From assembly GCA_021654635.1 (NCBI GenBank), contig AP025179.1, positions 3,596,001-3,660,000 on the forward strand: a stretch of DNA of 64,000 nt, given 5' to 3'. A program made the translations under genes and the position numbers. This document shows positions 52,970 through 62,289 of this stretch, in pieces. The DNA is from Mycobacterium kiyosense. Lineage in GTDB: Bacteria; Actinomycetota; Actinomycetes; Mycobacteriales; Mycobacteriaceae. The notes beneath the pieces were generated by a model. That model saw nothing but the letters and a program-made list of their open reading frames with translations. It was not told the DNA's origin and did not search any database. Numbering within the stretch: the stretch's first letter is position 1; every line of letters begins with the position of its first letter.

Positions 52970-54979
52970 TCAGCCGATGTGCAGCGGATCGATCTGGACC
53001 CGGACGGGATGGTGAGACTGCCGCGCGCTGAGCACCGCGACCGCTGCCCGCAGGGCGGCCGCCAGTCGCAGACCGTGTTCCCGGGGGACCCGCACCAGCA
53101 TCCGGATGACCGGGACGTCGGCGGCGGTCCCCGGCGGGCGGCGGGCGCCTGCGGGCAGATCCACCGGCCCCAGCGACTCGGCGTCCTCGGGCAGCCGCGC
53201 CTCGCCCAGCAACGCGGCCACCCCGTCGGCGCTGCCGTCCAGGGCGGCGATGTGCACACTGGGCGGCAATCCGACCTCGGCGCGCGCCGCGAGCTCGGCG
53301 TCGGCATGCCCCACCGGATCCCACCGGATCAGCGATTGCACTGTGGGAAGGGAGGATTCGGCGACCACGGCGACCACGCCGCCGTCGGCGCGGGGCCGGA
53401 CCAGAGCGGCCGCGCTCATCCAGCGCCACAGCGCATCCTCGGCGGCGCGCAGGTCCTGGCGGCCCAACAGGGCCCAGGTGTCCAGCAGCAGAGCCGCCCC
53501 GTAGCCGCCCGACGCGCTCGGTTCGGCACCCGGCGTGGCCACCACCAACGCGGGGTGCGCCGGCACCTCCGTCACCACCGCATCACCGGACGACGTGACC
53601 ACCGGAGTGCCCGGAAAGGCCCGGCCCATCTCCTCGGCCGTGCGCCGCGCCCCGACGATCACCGCACGCACCGCGTCCGACCCGCAGCGGGCGCACCGCG
53701 GCACCGGGTCGACCCGGCCACACCACCGGCATGCCGCGCCCACACCGCGCTCCGGCAACGCCAAGGGACCCGTGCAGTGGCGGCAGCGGGCGATCGCACG
53801 GCAGCGCGCACAGGCCAGCGACGGCACATACCCGCGGCGCGGCACCTGGACCAGCACCGGCGCGCCAGCCTCCAGCGCTGAGCGGGCGGCGCGCAACGCG
53901 ATGGACGGTATCCGCGCGGTCCGCGCCGCCGGGTCGCGCTCGTCGGCGTACCCGCTGTCGTCGAGGGCGACGACCCGCGGCGCCCGGGTCCGCACTACCG
54001 GCCGGGGGGCCACGATGTCGTGCGCCCAGCCGCTGCGCACCAGCGCCTGCGCCTCCGCGGTTCGGGCATAACCGCCGATCACAGCGGCGCAGCGGGCCTG
54101 ATGCGCCCGCAACATCGCCACCTCACGGGCATGCGGATAGGGGGCGCGGGGCTCGGCGAGGCTGTCGTCGGCATCCGACCACACCATGACCAGACCGAGG
54201 TCGGCGATGGGGGCGAACACCGCACTACGCGTGCCGATTACCACGCGGGCGTTGCCCCGCAGTGCGGCCAGCCAGCGCCGGTAGCGCGCGGCCGGCCCGA
54301 GCCCGGCCGACAAGGCGACGACGCTGTCGGGGTCGACGTGCTGGATCGTCGCCTGCCACAACGTGTCCAGATCGCGCTGGTCCGGCACGATCGCCAGCGC
54401 CGCCCGTCCCGCTGCCACGGTCTGCGCGGCCGCGTCGGCGAAGCGGTCGGCCCACCGCTCACCCGGCAGCGCCTGCCACACGGCGCGGGCGGCCCGAGAG
54501 GCGGCCAGCGCATCCAGAAACTGAGCGCCGCGACTGTAGGCCTGCCAGCCGGACGGGTCGACGGGCGCCACCACCGGCAGCACGGCCAGGGCCGTCACTT
54601 CTTTTTCCACCCTGGCATGCCGGGCCGGGACCGCCAGTCGCAGCACATCCGCCCGCGTTCCGGCGTACCGCGCGGCGACCGCCTCCACCAGCCGGCGGAT
54701 CTCCGGCGTGAGCACCGGCTCGGCGGACACCACCCGATCCAGCCAGCCCAGCTTGCCCTGGTGATCGGTGTCGTTGCGTCGCTCCAGCACGAACCCGTCG
54801 ACCAGGCGGCCGTGGAAGCGCACCCGGACCCGCACGCCCGGCTGCGCGTCGTCGGATTGCTCGGGTGAGACCAGGTAGTCGAACTCGCGATCCAGATGCG
54901 GCACCGACAGCATCGGCAACACCCGCGCGACCGGCTCCACCTCGGCGGCAGCCGAATCGCGAGAAATGTTGCTAATCAA
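52970..54979 (-). CDS. priA: primosomal protein N' (PriA), helicase motifs degenerate
   Basis: PriA recognises stalled forks and loads the replicative helicase. It has about 669 residues, with the N-terminal DNA-binding domain ([18 protein letters not shown]). The eight-cysteine zinc-binding region is intact ([13 protein letters not shown], then [17 protein letters not shown]). The Walker A position lacks a GxGKS/T sequence, and the DEAH position reads [11 protein letters not shown]. Actinobacterial PriA proteins are known to lack ATPase motifs, so restart here may depend on DNA binding and recruitment only. The start is unclear: TTG 54979 overlaps the upstream gene by 8 bases. Confidence 0.93.
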   Translation of the reverse strand: MISNISRDSAAAEVEPVARVLPMLSVPHLDREFDYLVSPEQSDDAQPGVRVRVRFHGRLVDGFVLERRNDTDHQGKLGWLDRVVSAEPVLTPEIRRLVEAVAARYAGTRADVLRLAVPARHARVEKEVTALAVLPVVAPVDPSGWQAYSRGAQFLDALAASRAARAVWQALPGERWADRFADAAAQTVAAGRAALAIVPDQRDLDTLWQATIQHVDPDSVVALSAGLGPAARYRRWLAALRGNARVVIGTRSAVFAPIADLGLVMVWSDADDSLAEPRAPYPHAREVAMLRAHQARCAAVIGGYARTAEAQALVRSGWAHDIVAPRPVVRTRAPRVVALDDSGYADERDPAARTARIPSIALRAARSALEAGAPVLVQVPRRGYVPSLACARCRAIARCRHCTGPLALPERGVGAACRWCGRVDPVPRCARCGSDAVRAVIVGARRTAEEMGRAFPGTPVVTSSGDAVVTEVPAHPALVVATPGAEPSASGGYGAALLLDTWALLGRQDLRAAEDALWRWMSAAALVRPRADGGVVAVVAESSLPTVQSLIRWDPVGHADAELAARAEVGLPPSVHIAALDGSADGVAALLGEARLPEDAESLGPVDLPAGARRPPGTAADVPVIRMLVRVPREHGLRLAAALRAAVAVLSARQSHHPVRVQIDPLHIG

Positions 54980-55709
54980 CGTCTTTCTGGTCTGACTCGC
55001 TGGCCACGGCGGCAGTTTCCGCCGGCCTCTGCAGATCCTCGCGGCCGAAGAAGAACCCCGCGGTGATCAGGATCTCGGCCGCGGCGTACGACCACCAGAT
55101 CGGCACCGCCAACGCTTCGTTGCCCAGGATGAACTTGCCGATCGCGATCATCGAGTCCGACGCGGCGAAGCACACCGCGCCCACCGCGGTCCAGATGGTG
55201 GGCAGCCGCGCCAGCAGCGCCGTGCACACCATCGCCGACAGCACGGTGAGGTAGACCGTCACCGGGACGGTCAGATTCTCGGCACCTTCGTGCAGGTGCG
55301 GCCAGAACCAGACCAGCATCGAGGCCGACGTCAGCACCATCACCACCGCGGCCGCGACGCGCCCCCGCGACGGGACCGCATGCGGCAGCAGCGCGAGCAG
55401 AAAGCATATGTGCGCCAACAGAAATGCGCCCAACCCCAACACGAACGACAACTTCCACCACGGCATCGCCAGCAACCAGTCACCCGCGGCGGAGCACAAC
55501 AGTGCCGGCACCAGCCAGCGCCGCTCGCGGGCCACCGGGTGTGCGACGGCGGCGACGGCCAGCAGCACCGCCATCGACGCCTTGAAAAGCGGCTGCAGGC
55601 TCCACTGCCCGGTGAGTTCGCTACCGGGCGGCAACCGCAGGGCGATCACGGTCAAAAAGACGCCGTAGGCGATGCCCGCCCATCCGGCGGCCACCCAGCC
55701 GCCGACCAT
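54972..55709 (-). CDS. YhhN family membrane protein (lysoplasmalogenase-like)
   Basis: This roughly 245-residue protein has about eight transmembrane helices ([40 protein letters not shown]), like the YhhN/TMEM86 family, which includes lysoplasmalogenases. It is syntenic with Rv1401. [14 protein letters not shown] and [15 protein letters not shown] are the two aspartate-containing helices typical of the family. ATG 55709 ([10 protein letters not shown]) is preferred; ATG 55736 is also in frame and shares its CATG with the divergent esterase start. It overlaps the priA start by 8 bases. Confidence 0.85.
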   Translation of the reverse strand: MVGGWVAAGWAGIAYGVFLTVIALRLPPGSELTGQWSLQPLFKASMAVLLAVAAVAHPVARERRWLVPALLCSAAGDWLLAMPWWKLSFVLGLGAFLLAHICFLLALLPHAVPSRGRVAAAVVMVLTSASMLVWFWPHLHEGAENLTVPVTVYLTVLSAMVCTALLARLPTIWTAVGAVCFAASDSMIAIGKFILGNEALAVPIWWSYAAAEILITAGFFFGREDLQRPAETAAVASESDQKDVD

Positions 55710-55734
55710 CAACCGGGGTGCGTACGGTACCCCC

Positions 55735-56691
55735 ATGCCCACTTTGGACAACGCCGCCGATGAGAAACCCGGTGTCGACCCCATCCTGCTGAAGGTACTG
55801 GATGCCGTTCCGTTTCGGCTATCGACCGAGGACGGGCTCGACGCCGTCCGTCAGCGGCTGCGTGACCTGCCGCGCCGGCCGCTGCATCCCGAACTTCGCG
55901 TCGAAGACCGGACACTGGACGGCCCCGGTGGTCCGGTAGGCATCCGGATCTATTGGCCGCCAACACAATCCGAGCTTTCGCCGGTTGTGATGTTTTTTCA
56001 CGGCGGCGGTTTCGTGATGGGCGACCTGGACACCCACGACGGCACGGCCCGCCAGCATGCCGTCGGCGCGGAGGCGATCGTGGTGTCGGTCGACTACCGG
56101 CTGGCCCCCGAGCATCCCTATCCGGCCGCCATCGAGGACGCTTGGGCCGCAACGCGATGGGTCGCCGAGCACGGGGCCGAGCTGGGCGCCAACACCAGTC
56201 GGATTGCGCTGGCCGGAGATTCGGCGGGCGGCACCATCGCTGCGGCGATCGCGCAGCAGGCGCGCGACGAGGGCGCGCCGCCGATCACATTCCAACTGCT
56301 GTGGTACCCGTCCACGATGTGGGACGCGTCGTTGCCGTCGTTCACCGAGAACGCCGACGCGCCGATCCTGGGCGCCAAGGCGATCTCGGACTTCTCCCGT
56401 TGGTATGCCGGCGAAGTCGACATGTCCAATCCACCCGCGGCGATGGCGCCGGGCCGCGCCTCTGATTTGTCCGGCCTGCCGGCCGCCTACATCGCCGTGG
56501 CCGCCTACGACCCGCTGCGCGACGACGGCATCCGGTACGGCGAACTGCTGGCCGAGGCCGGCGTCCCGGTCGAGGTGCACAACGCCGAGACCATGGTGCA
56601 CGGCTACCTCGGATACGCCGGGGTGGTGCCCGCGGCCACCGCCGCGATGGACCGCGGGTTAACGCAATTGCGCGTTGCGCTGCACGGATAG
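55735..56691 (+). CDS. lipI: HSL-family esterase/lipase LipI-like
   Basis: This is a hormone-sensitive-lipase-type carboxylesterase of 318 residues, syntenic with Rv1400c. The oxyanion motif [10 protein letters not shown] is near residue 84, the nucleophile GDSAGG near residue 160, the acid in AYDPLRDDG, and the His in MVHGYLGY near residue 290. The start codon ATG 55735 lies within a CATG that also forms a possible ATG for the opposite-strand gene. It is followed after 25 bases by a close paralogue, implying tandem duplication and joint transcription. Confidence 0.92.
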   Translation: MPTLDNAADEKPGVDPILLKVLDAVPFRLSTEDGLDAVRQRLRDLPRRPLHPELRVEDRTLDGPGGPVGIRIYWPPTQSELSPVVMFFHGGGFVMGDLDTHDGTARQHAVGAEAIVVSVDYRLAPEHPYPAAIEDAWAATRWVAEHGAELGANTSRIALAGDSAGGTIAAAIAQQARDEGAPPITFQLLWYPSTMWDASLPSFTENADAPILGAKAISDFSRWYAGEVDMSNPPAAMAPGRASDLSGLPAAYIAVAAYDPLRDDGIRYGELLAEAGVPVEVHNAETMVHGYLGYAGVVPAATAAMDRGLTQLRVALHG

Positions 56692-56716
56692 TTGCGGTTT
56701 TGCGTACCGTAAGGCC

Positions 56717-57679
56717 ATGACGGATCCGACCATCGTCCCCAGCGGCATCGATCCGATCCTGAAGATGCTGCTCGATGCCATTCCGATGACCTTCAGCGCC
56801 GCCGACGGCGTCGAGGTCGCCCGGGCGCAGATGGCGGCGCTCAAGTTGCCGTCGGAGCTGCTCCCGCCGCTGCGCATCGAGGAGCGCCGGGTCGGCTACG
56901 GCGAACACGGCGACATCCCGGTGCGGATCTACTGGCCGCCGACCGCCGCGCAGGACGACCTGCCGGTGGTCGTCTTCTACCACGGCGGCGGCTGGGCGCT
57001 GGGCGACCTGGACACCCACGACCACGTCGCGCGCGCCCACGCCGTCGGGACCGACGCCATCGTGGTGTCAGTGGACTACCGGCTGGCCCCCGAGCACCCG
57101 TTCCCGGCCGCCATCGAGGACAGTTGGGCGGCGCTGCGCTGGGTCGGCGAAAACGCCGCCGAGCTGGGCGGCGACCCCACGCGCATCGCCGTCGCCGGCG
57201 ACTCCGCGGGCGGCAACATCTCGGCGGTCATGGCCCAACTGGCCCGCGACCACAACGGACCGGACCTGATCTTTCAGCTGTTGTGGTACCCGTCGTGCAT
57301 CGGCGACCGGACGCTGCCGTCGTTCCTGGAGAACAGCCGGGACCCGATCCTGGACGAGCAGGTCATCGACGCGTTTCTGGCCTGGTACGTCCCGCACCTC
57401 GACCTCAGCGACCACACTGCGCTGCCCGCCCACCTGGCTCCCGGCAACGGCGAGCTGGCGGGTCTGCCGCCGGCATTCATCGGTACCGCGCAATACGATC
57501 CGCTGCGCGACGACGGGGCCCGGTATGCCGAGCTGCTTGCCGCCGCGGGGGTCGCGGTGGAGTTGTGCAACGAGCCGACCATGGTGCACGGTTACGCGAG
57601 CTTCGCGGTGGTGGTGCCCGCCGCCGCGGAGGCGACGAGCCGCGGGCTGGCGGCGCTGAAGAAGGCGCTCTACCCTTAA
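56717..57679 (+). CDS. nlhH: HSL-family esterase LipH/NlhH-like
   Basis: This paralogue of the preceding esterase has 320 residues and is syntenic with Rv1399c (nlhH, non-lipolytic hydrolase with preference for short-chain esters). FYHGGGWALGD (HGGGW), [14 protein letters not shown] and MVHGYASF give the complete oxyanion hole and catalytic triad. The ATG at 56717 begins MTDPTIVPSGIDPILKM; the longer in-frame start overlaps lipI. In M. tuberculosis vapBC10 follows; here a PE_PGRS gene follows instead. Confidence 0.93.
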   Translation: MTDPTIVPSGIDPILKMLLDAIPMTFSAADGVEVARAQMAALKLPSELLPPLRIEERRVGYGEHGDIPVRIYWPPTAAQDDLPVVVFYHGGGWALGDLDTHDHVARAHAVGTDAIVVSVDYRLAPEHPFPAAIEDSWAALRWVGENAAELGGDPTRIAVAGDSAGGNISAVMAQLARDHNGPDLIFQLLWYPSCIGDRTLPSFLENSRDPILDEQVIDAFLAWYVPHLDLSDHTALPAHLAPGNGELAGLPPAFIGTAQYDPLRDDGARYAELLAAAGVAVELCNEPTMVHGYASFAVVVPAAAEATSRGLAALKKALYP

Positions 57680-57802
57680 AAACGTTCCAGGGCAACATCT
57701 TTCGTTCGGCGGTAGGGCGATGCGCCCGAAAGGCAAGCAGGATTGTGATCCGCGCTCTAGGATGAGCAGACTGGATTGCCGTTGCCTGTCGGGAGGTACG
57801 GA

Positions 57803-59030
57803 ATGTCGTATGTGATCGCCGCGCCGGAGTGGGTGGCCGCTGCAGCCTCGGATCTGGCCGGGATCGGCTCGACACTCGGCGCCGCCAATGCGGCCGCGGC
57901 GATCCCCACCACCGCATTGCTGGCCGCGGGCGCCGACGAAGTCTCGGCTGCCGTCGCTACGCTGTTCGCCGGCCACGCCCAGGCCTACCAGGCGCTCAGC
58001 ACCTACGCGGCGACCTTTCACGACCAGTTCGTCGAGCTGATGAACTCCGGCGGCAGCGCATACGCCGCCGCGGAGGTGTCCAACGTGCAGCAGCAGGTGC
58101 TCGACGCGATCAACGCTCCCACCCAGCTGCTGCTCGGACGCCCGCTGATCGGTGACGGCGCTACCGGCGCGGCCGGTCAGCCCGGCGGTGCCGGTGGGCT
58201 GTTGATCGGTAACGGCGGGGCCGGGGGCGCCGGCGGAGGGGTTGCCCGCGGGCCGGGGCGGAGACGCCGGGCTGATCGGCAACGGCGGCCCGGGTGGCCT
58301 GGGCGGCGCGGGTGCCGTCGGCGGTGCCGGCGGCAACGGCGGCTGGCTGTCCGGCACCGGCGGTGCCGGCGGGGCCGGTGGTAACGCGCTGATCAGCAAC
58401 AACGCCCCGACGACAGGTGGCGCCGGAGGCGCCGGTGGCCGCGGCGGCCTGCTGTTCGGCGACGGCGGGGCAGGTGGGCACGGCGGGCTGGGCGGGACGG
58501 CCGTCATCTCCGGCAATAAGGGCGGCGCCGGCGGGGTCGGCGGGGTCAGCGGCCTGTTCGGCAATGGCGGCGCCGGAGGCGGCGGCGGCAACGCCGCCAC
58601 CACCTTCTACCAGGGATTCACCATTCAGGCCGGGACCGGCGGGGTGGGTGGCGACGGGGGCGCCGCCATGCTCTACGGAAACGGTGGAGTGGGTGGTGTC
58701 GGCGGGTCCAGCGGCCTGGAAGGGCAGGTCAATAACCCCTACGCCGCAACCGGCGCGCGGGGCGGCAACGGCGGCGTCGGCGGCTGGATCGGTTCGGGTG
58801 GTGCAGGTGGCACCGGCGGTGCCGGCGGCAACAACACGACGCCGAATGTGTTTGCCGGTGGTACCGGTGGGCCGGGCGGCAACGGCGGCGCCGCCCAACT
58901 CATCGGCGACGGTGGTGCCGGAGGGAAGGGCGGCGCGGGCGGCGTCGGTCCACCCAACGGCGCCAGCGGTTCCGGCGGCATCGGTGGCGCCCGGGGCAGC
59001 CTGCAGGGCAACCAAGGCGCACACGGCTGA
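57803..59030 (+). CDS. PE_PGRS family protein, one frameshift
   Basis: PE_PGRS proteins are ESX-5-type secreted, surface-exposed proteins of slow-growing mycobacteria. The ATG at 57803 (GGGAGG upstream) begins [19 protein letters not shown], and the [20 protein letters not shown] region holds the YxxxE export motif near residue 80. The PGRS part begins [21 protein letters not shown] run of four G (58238-58241) shifts the frame; removing one G joins it to [20 protein letters not shown] and a GGxGG-rich tail to the TGA at 59030, for 408 residues. As written the protein would become Arg-rich and stop at 58384. Confidence 0.92.
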
Positions 59031-59049
59031 GCCGACTACCGTCGGATTC

Positions 59050-60546
59050 ATGCAGTCGCGACGGAATACCTCACCCGACTACCACGTCGTCATCGTCGGA
59101 GCCGGGTTCTCCGGCATCGGCGCCGCCATCAAACTCGACCAGGCCGGGTTGTCCGACTATCTGGTGATCGAAGCCGGCGACGGGGTCGGCGGCACCTGGT
59201 ACTGGAACACCTACCCCGGTATCGCGGTGGACATTCCGTCGTTCTCCTACCAGTTCTCGTTCGAGCAGAGCCCGAACTGGTCGCGCAGCTACGCGCCCGG
59301 GCACGAGTTGCGGGCCTACGCCGAGCACTGCGTCGACAAGTACGGCATCGGGTCCCGAATCCGGTTCAACACCAAGGTGATCTCCGCCGCATTCGACGAC
59401 ACGCACGACCTGTGGCGGCTACAGACAGATCCGGGCGGCGAAATCACCGCACGCTTCGTGATCGGCGCCAGCGGCGTGCTGACCGTGCCCAAGCTGCCCG
59501 ACATCGACGGCGTGGACTCCTTCGACGGCATCACCATGCATACCGCGCGCTGGGACCACAGCCAGGACCTGACCGGCAAACGGGTCGCGATCATCGGCAC
59601 CGGCGCCTCGGCCGTCCAGATCATTCCCGAGATCGCGCCGATTGTCAGTCAGCTCACCGTGTTTCAGCGCACCCCGATCTGGTGTTTTCCCAAGCTGGAC
59701 TTCCCGCTGCCGGCCCCGGCCCGCTGGGCGATGCGGATACCGGGCGGCAGCGCCGTGCAACGTTGGCTCAGCCAGGCCTACGTCGAGGCCACCTTCCCCA
59801 TTTCGGCGCACTACTTCAAGGTGTTCCCGCTGGCCCGGTGGACCGCGGTGGCCGGCCGGCGCTATCTGGCCCAGCAGGTCAAGGATCCGGTGGTGCGCGA
59901 CAAGCTCACCCCCCGCTACGCCGTGGGCTGTAAGCGGCCGGGTTTTCACAACACGTACCTGGCCACCTTCAACCGCGACAACGTAGAGCTGGTCACCGAT
60001 CCGATCGCCAAAATCACCCCCACGTCGGTGGTGACGGCCGACGGCAGCAGCCACGAGGTCGACGTGCTGATCCTGGCTACTGGCTTCAAGGTGCTCGACA
60101 CCGATGACGTGCTGACGTTCGCCGTCACCGGATCCGGCGGCCAGTCACTGAGCCAGTTCTGGGACGAGCATCGCACGCAGGCCTACGAGGGAGTAGCCGT
60201 CCCGGGTTTTCCGAATTTCTTCGTGGTGTTCGGCCCATACGGCTATGTCGGCTCGTCGTACTTCGCGTTGATCGAGACCCAGACCCACCACATCCTGCGT
60301 TGCCTCAAGCGTGCCCGCGACGACGGCGCGACCCGCGTCGAGGTGAAAGCCGAAGCCAACGACCGGTATTTCGCCGAGATGATGCGCCGGCGCTACCGGC
60401 AGGTGTTCTGGCAGGACAGTTGCCGGCAGGCCAACAGCTACTATTTCGACAAGAACGGCGACGTGCCGCTGCGACCCACCACCACCGTCGAAGCCTATTG
60501 GCGCAGTAGGCATTTCGACCTCGACGACTACCGGTTCAGCGCCTGA
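59050..60546 (+). CDS. flavin-dependent monooxygenase (Baeyer-Villiger/EthA-like)
   Basis: This 498-residue FAD/NADPH monooxygenase starts at ATG 59050. VVIVGAGFSGIGAAIKLDQA (FAD) is near residue 13, and RVAIIGTGASAVQIIPEIA (NADPH) near residue 180. The fingerprint FDGITMHTARWD (FxGxxxHxxxW[PD]) is just before it. The length and the EthA/MymA-like pattern suggest oxidation of ketones, sulfides or long-chain lipids. It lies 19 bases after the PE_PGRS stop and is convergent with the sterol-oxidase-like gene, with no gap between them. Confidence 0.9.
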   Translation: MQSRRNTSPDYHVVIVGAGFSGIGAAIKLDQAGLSDYLVIEAGDGVGGTWYWNTYPGIAVDIPSFSYQFSFEQSPNWSRSYAPGHELRAYAEHCVDKYGIGSRIRFNTKVISAAFDDTHDLWRLQTDPGGEITARFVIGASGVLTVPKLPDIDGVDSFDGITMHTARWDHSQDLTGKRVAIIGTGASAVQIIPEIAPIVSQLTVFQRTPIWCFPKLDFPLPAPARWAMRIPGGSAVQRWLSQAYVEATFPISAHYFKVFPLARWTAVAGRRYLAQQVKDPVVRDKLTPRYAVGCKRPGFHNTYLATFNRDNVELVTDPIAKITPTSVVTADGSSHEVDVLILATGFKVLDTDDVLTFAVTGSGGQSLSQFWDEHRTQAYEGVAVPGFPNFFVVFGPYGYVGSSYFALIETQTHHILRCLKRARDDGATRVEVKAEANDRYFAEMMRRRYRQVFWQDSCRQANSYYFDKNGDVPLRPTTTVEAYWRSRHFDLDDYRFSA

Positions 60547-62199
60547 TCAGCGACCCTGCAGGACGGCCTCGACATTGCGCTCGGCCAGCGCGGTGATGGT
60601 CATGAACGGGTTGCAGCCCAGGTATCCGGGCAGCAGCGAGGCGTCGTTGACGTACAGCTTCCGGTAGCCGTTGACCCGGCCGAACGGGTCGGTGGCCCTA
60701 CCGCGTACCACACCACCCATGGGGTGAACGGTGTTGGGCGTGAACACCTTTCCGCCGAAGAGGTCGTCACGATAGTCCACCTGGTTGGCGCCGGTAACCC
60801 GGTCGAAGACCAGTTTGGCGCGTTCGCGCAGGTGTTCGGTGTGCCCCTGCGGCCAGTTGATGCGGATCGTGTTCGCGGCCCGGTCGAAGCCGATATCGGC
60901 ACGGTCGCCGGTGCGCACCATGACGTAGTAGCCCAGCGCATAGGTCTCGACGGGGAGCGGCAGCGAGAACATGCTGGCATAGACCGGATTGTCCGGGTCG
61001 TCACGGCCGTCCAGATTGATCATGCCCATCAAGGACTGCCGGGTGCCGGCGGGATCGCCGGGCGCCAGCATGTGCGCGACCATGATGTCGCCGTTGTTGC
61101 CGTAGCCGCGGCCGATCTCGTCGTTCAGGTCGGGCAGCGTCCCGGTTTCCCGGGCCCGTAACAACAGTTCCGTGGTGCCGAGTACACCGGCGGCGAGATA
61201 CAGTTCCTCACAACCGATTTCGTCGCGCCGCAGCTCCTTGCCGAACCGGTCGATCTCGCGGGTTGCCACCACGTACTCGCCGGAGGAGTCGCGGCGTATC
61301 TCGGTGACCTCGGTGAGCGGTCGCAGCGTCACCCGGCCGGTTCGCAGCGCGGCCGCGATGTAGGTCTGATCGACGCTGCCGAACCTGCCGTAGTTGTTGC
61401 CGTACTGCTGCTCGAAATCCAGCGCTGAGCGCGGAACCTGGCCCGCTTCTTCCTTTCTCAGGTAGTCGAACGAGTAGGCGCTGCCGTTGTAGTCGACCCC
61501 GTAACCCGCGGCTGCCGCGTACTGCCGCCCGACCCGGGCGTACTGGAAGTACGGCGTCCGCTCGAACCAGTCGAGATCGCGATAACTGATGCGCAGCATG
61601 GCTTTTGCGCGTTGGATGTAGGTGCCCAGGAATACGTTGGGGTCGATGTCGGGAAAGGCCGCGCGAAGCTGGGCGGGGGTCGGTATCGCGGCGATGGCGG
61701 CATTGACCATCGACCCGCCTCCCACCGCGACGCCGCGGAACACGGTGTGTGCGCCGTGCTCCACTTTGTCGCAGATCCCGGCCTGCACCGGTTGCTTGGA
61801 CGGGGCGTGGCGGGAAACCTGTTCCATCGACACGCCACGGAAGGACGGCACCAGGCTGGGTGGCACCGACGTGAACCAGCCGGCCCGGTTGTCCGCGGGC
61901 AGCATCCGCGAGAATCGTCTGCCGTCGCCGTCGGCGACATCCCAGAGCCTGCCCTTCTCGATGATCAGGGTTTCGACTCCGGCTTCGCCGAGGCGCAGCG
62001 CCGTCACCCCACCCCCGTAACCGCTGCCGATCACGATGGCGCGGTAATGGCTCTTGGGACGCGATGCGGGTTCGGTCCGGTGAGTGCCCCGTTCGTAAGC
62101 GCCGAGACCAGCGGCCCCGACGGCCACACCCGCGGCAGCGCCCAGGAAGCGCCGCCGGGTTAGGCGTCGTCCGTGTTGCGTATCTCCTGCCGGATTCAT
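60547..62199 (-). CDS. GMC oxidoreductase, Tat-exported cholesterol-oxidase-like
   Basis: This 550-residue protein has a Tat signal (RRLTRRRFLGAAAGVAVGAA, residues 11-30) followed by a GMC FAD-binding fold. AIVIGSGYGGGVTALRLGEA is the FAD motif; GVAVGGGSMVNAAIAA, ELLLRARETGTLPDLNDEIG and the C-terminal VHPMGGVVRGRATDPFGRVN and GCNPFMTITALAERN follow secreted type I cholesterol oxidases of Streptomyces and Brevibacterium. The His (HPMGG) and Asn (CNPF) matching the known active-site pair are kept. This differs from mycobacterial ChoD. The likely reaction is 3-beta-hydroxysterol to 3-ketosteroid with hydrogen peroxide, outside the membrane. The start used is ATG 62199. Confidence 0.88.
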   Translation of the reverse strand: MNPAGDTQHGRRLTRRRFLGAAAGVAVGAAGLGAYERGTHRTEPASRPKSHYRAIVIGSGYGGGVTALRLGEAGVETLIIEKGRLWDVADGDGRRFSRMLPADNRAGWFTSVPPSLVPSFRGVSMEQVSRHAPSKQPVQAGICDKVEHGAHTVFRGVAVGGGSMVNAAIAAIPTPAQLRAAFPDIDPNVFLGTYIQRAKAMLRISYRDLDWFERTPYFQYARVGRQYAAAAGYGVDYNGSAYSFDYLRKEEAGQVPRSALDFEQQYGNNYGRFGSVDQTYIAAALRTGRVTLRPLTEVTEIRRDSSGEYVVATREIDRFGKELRRDEIGCEELYLAAGVLGTTELLLRARETGTLPDLNDEIGRGYGNNGDIMVAHMLAPGDPAGTRQSLMGMINLDGRDDPDNPVYASMFSLPLPVETYALGYYVMVRTGDRADIGFDRAANTIRINWPQGHTEHLRERAKLVFDRVTGANQVDYRDDLFGGKVFTPNTVHPMGGVVRGRATDPFGRVNGYRKLYVNDASLLPGYLGCNPFMTITALAERNVEAVLQGR

Positions 62200-62263
62200 G
62201 ACTCGACCACTCCCCACTCAGCAGACTGTTGTTACTCGAATCACAGGTTTATACGTACTTATA

Positions 62264-62289
62264 GTATGGTAATACCCTTTTGTATGGTA
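62264..62289 (+). promoter_or_regulatory. direct repeats GTATGGTA before alkB-like gene
   Basis: GTATGGTA occurs at 62264-62271 and 62282-62289, exactly 18 bases apart, in an AT-rich block between the divergent sterol-oxidase-like and alkane hydroxylase genes. TATAGT (62260-62265) resembles a -10 element. Both candidate start codons of the hydroxylase fall inside these repeats, so bound regulator would cover the start. Confidence 0.4.
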
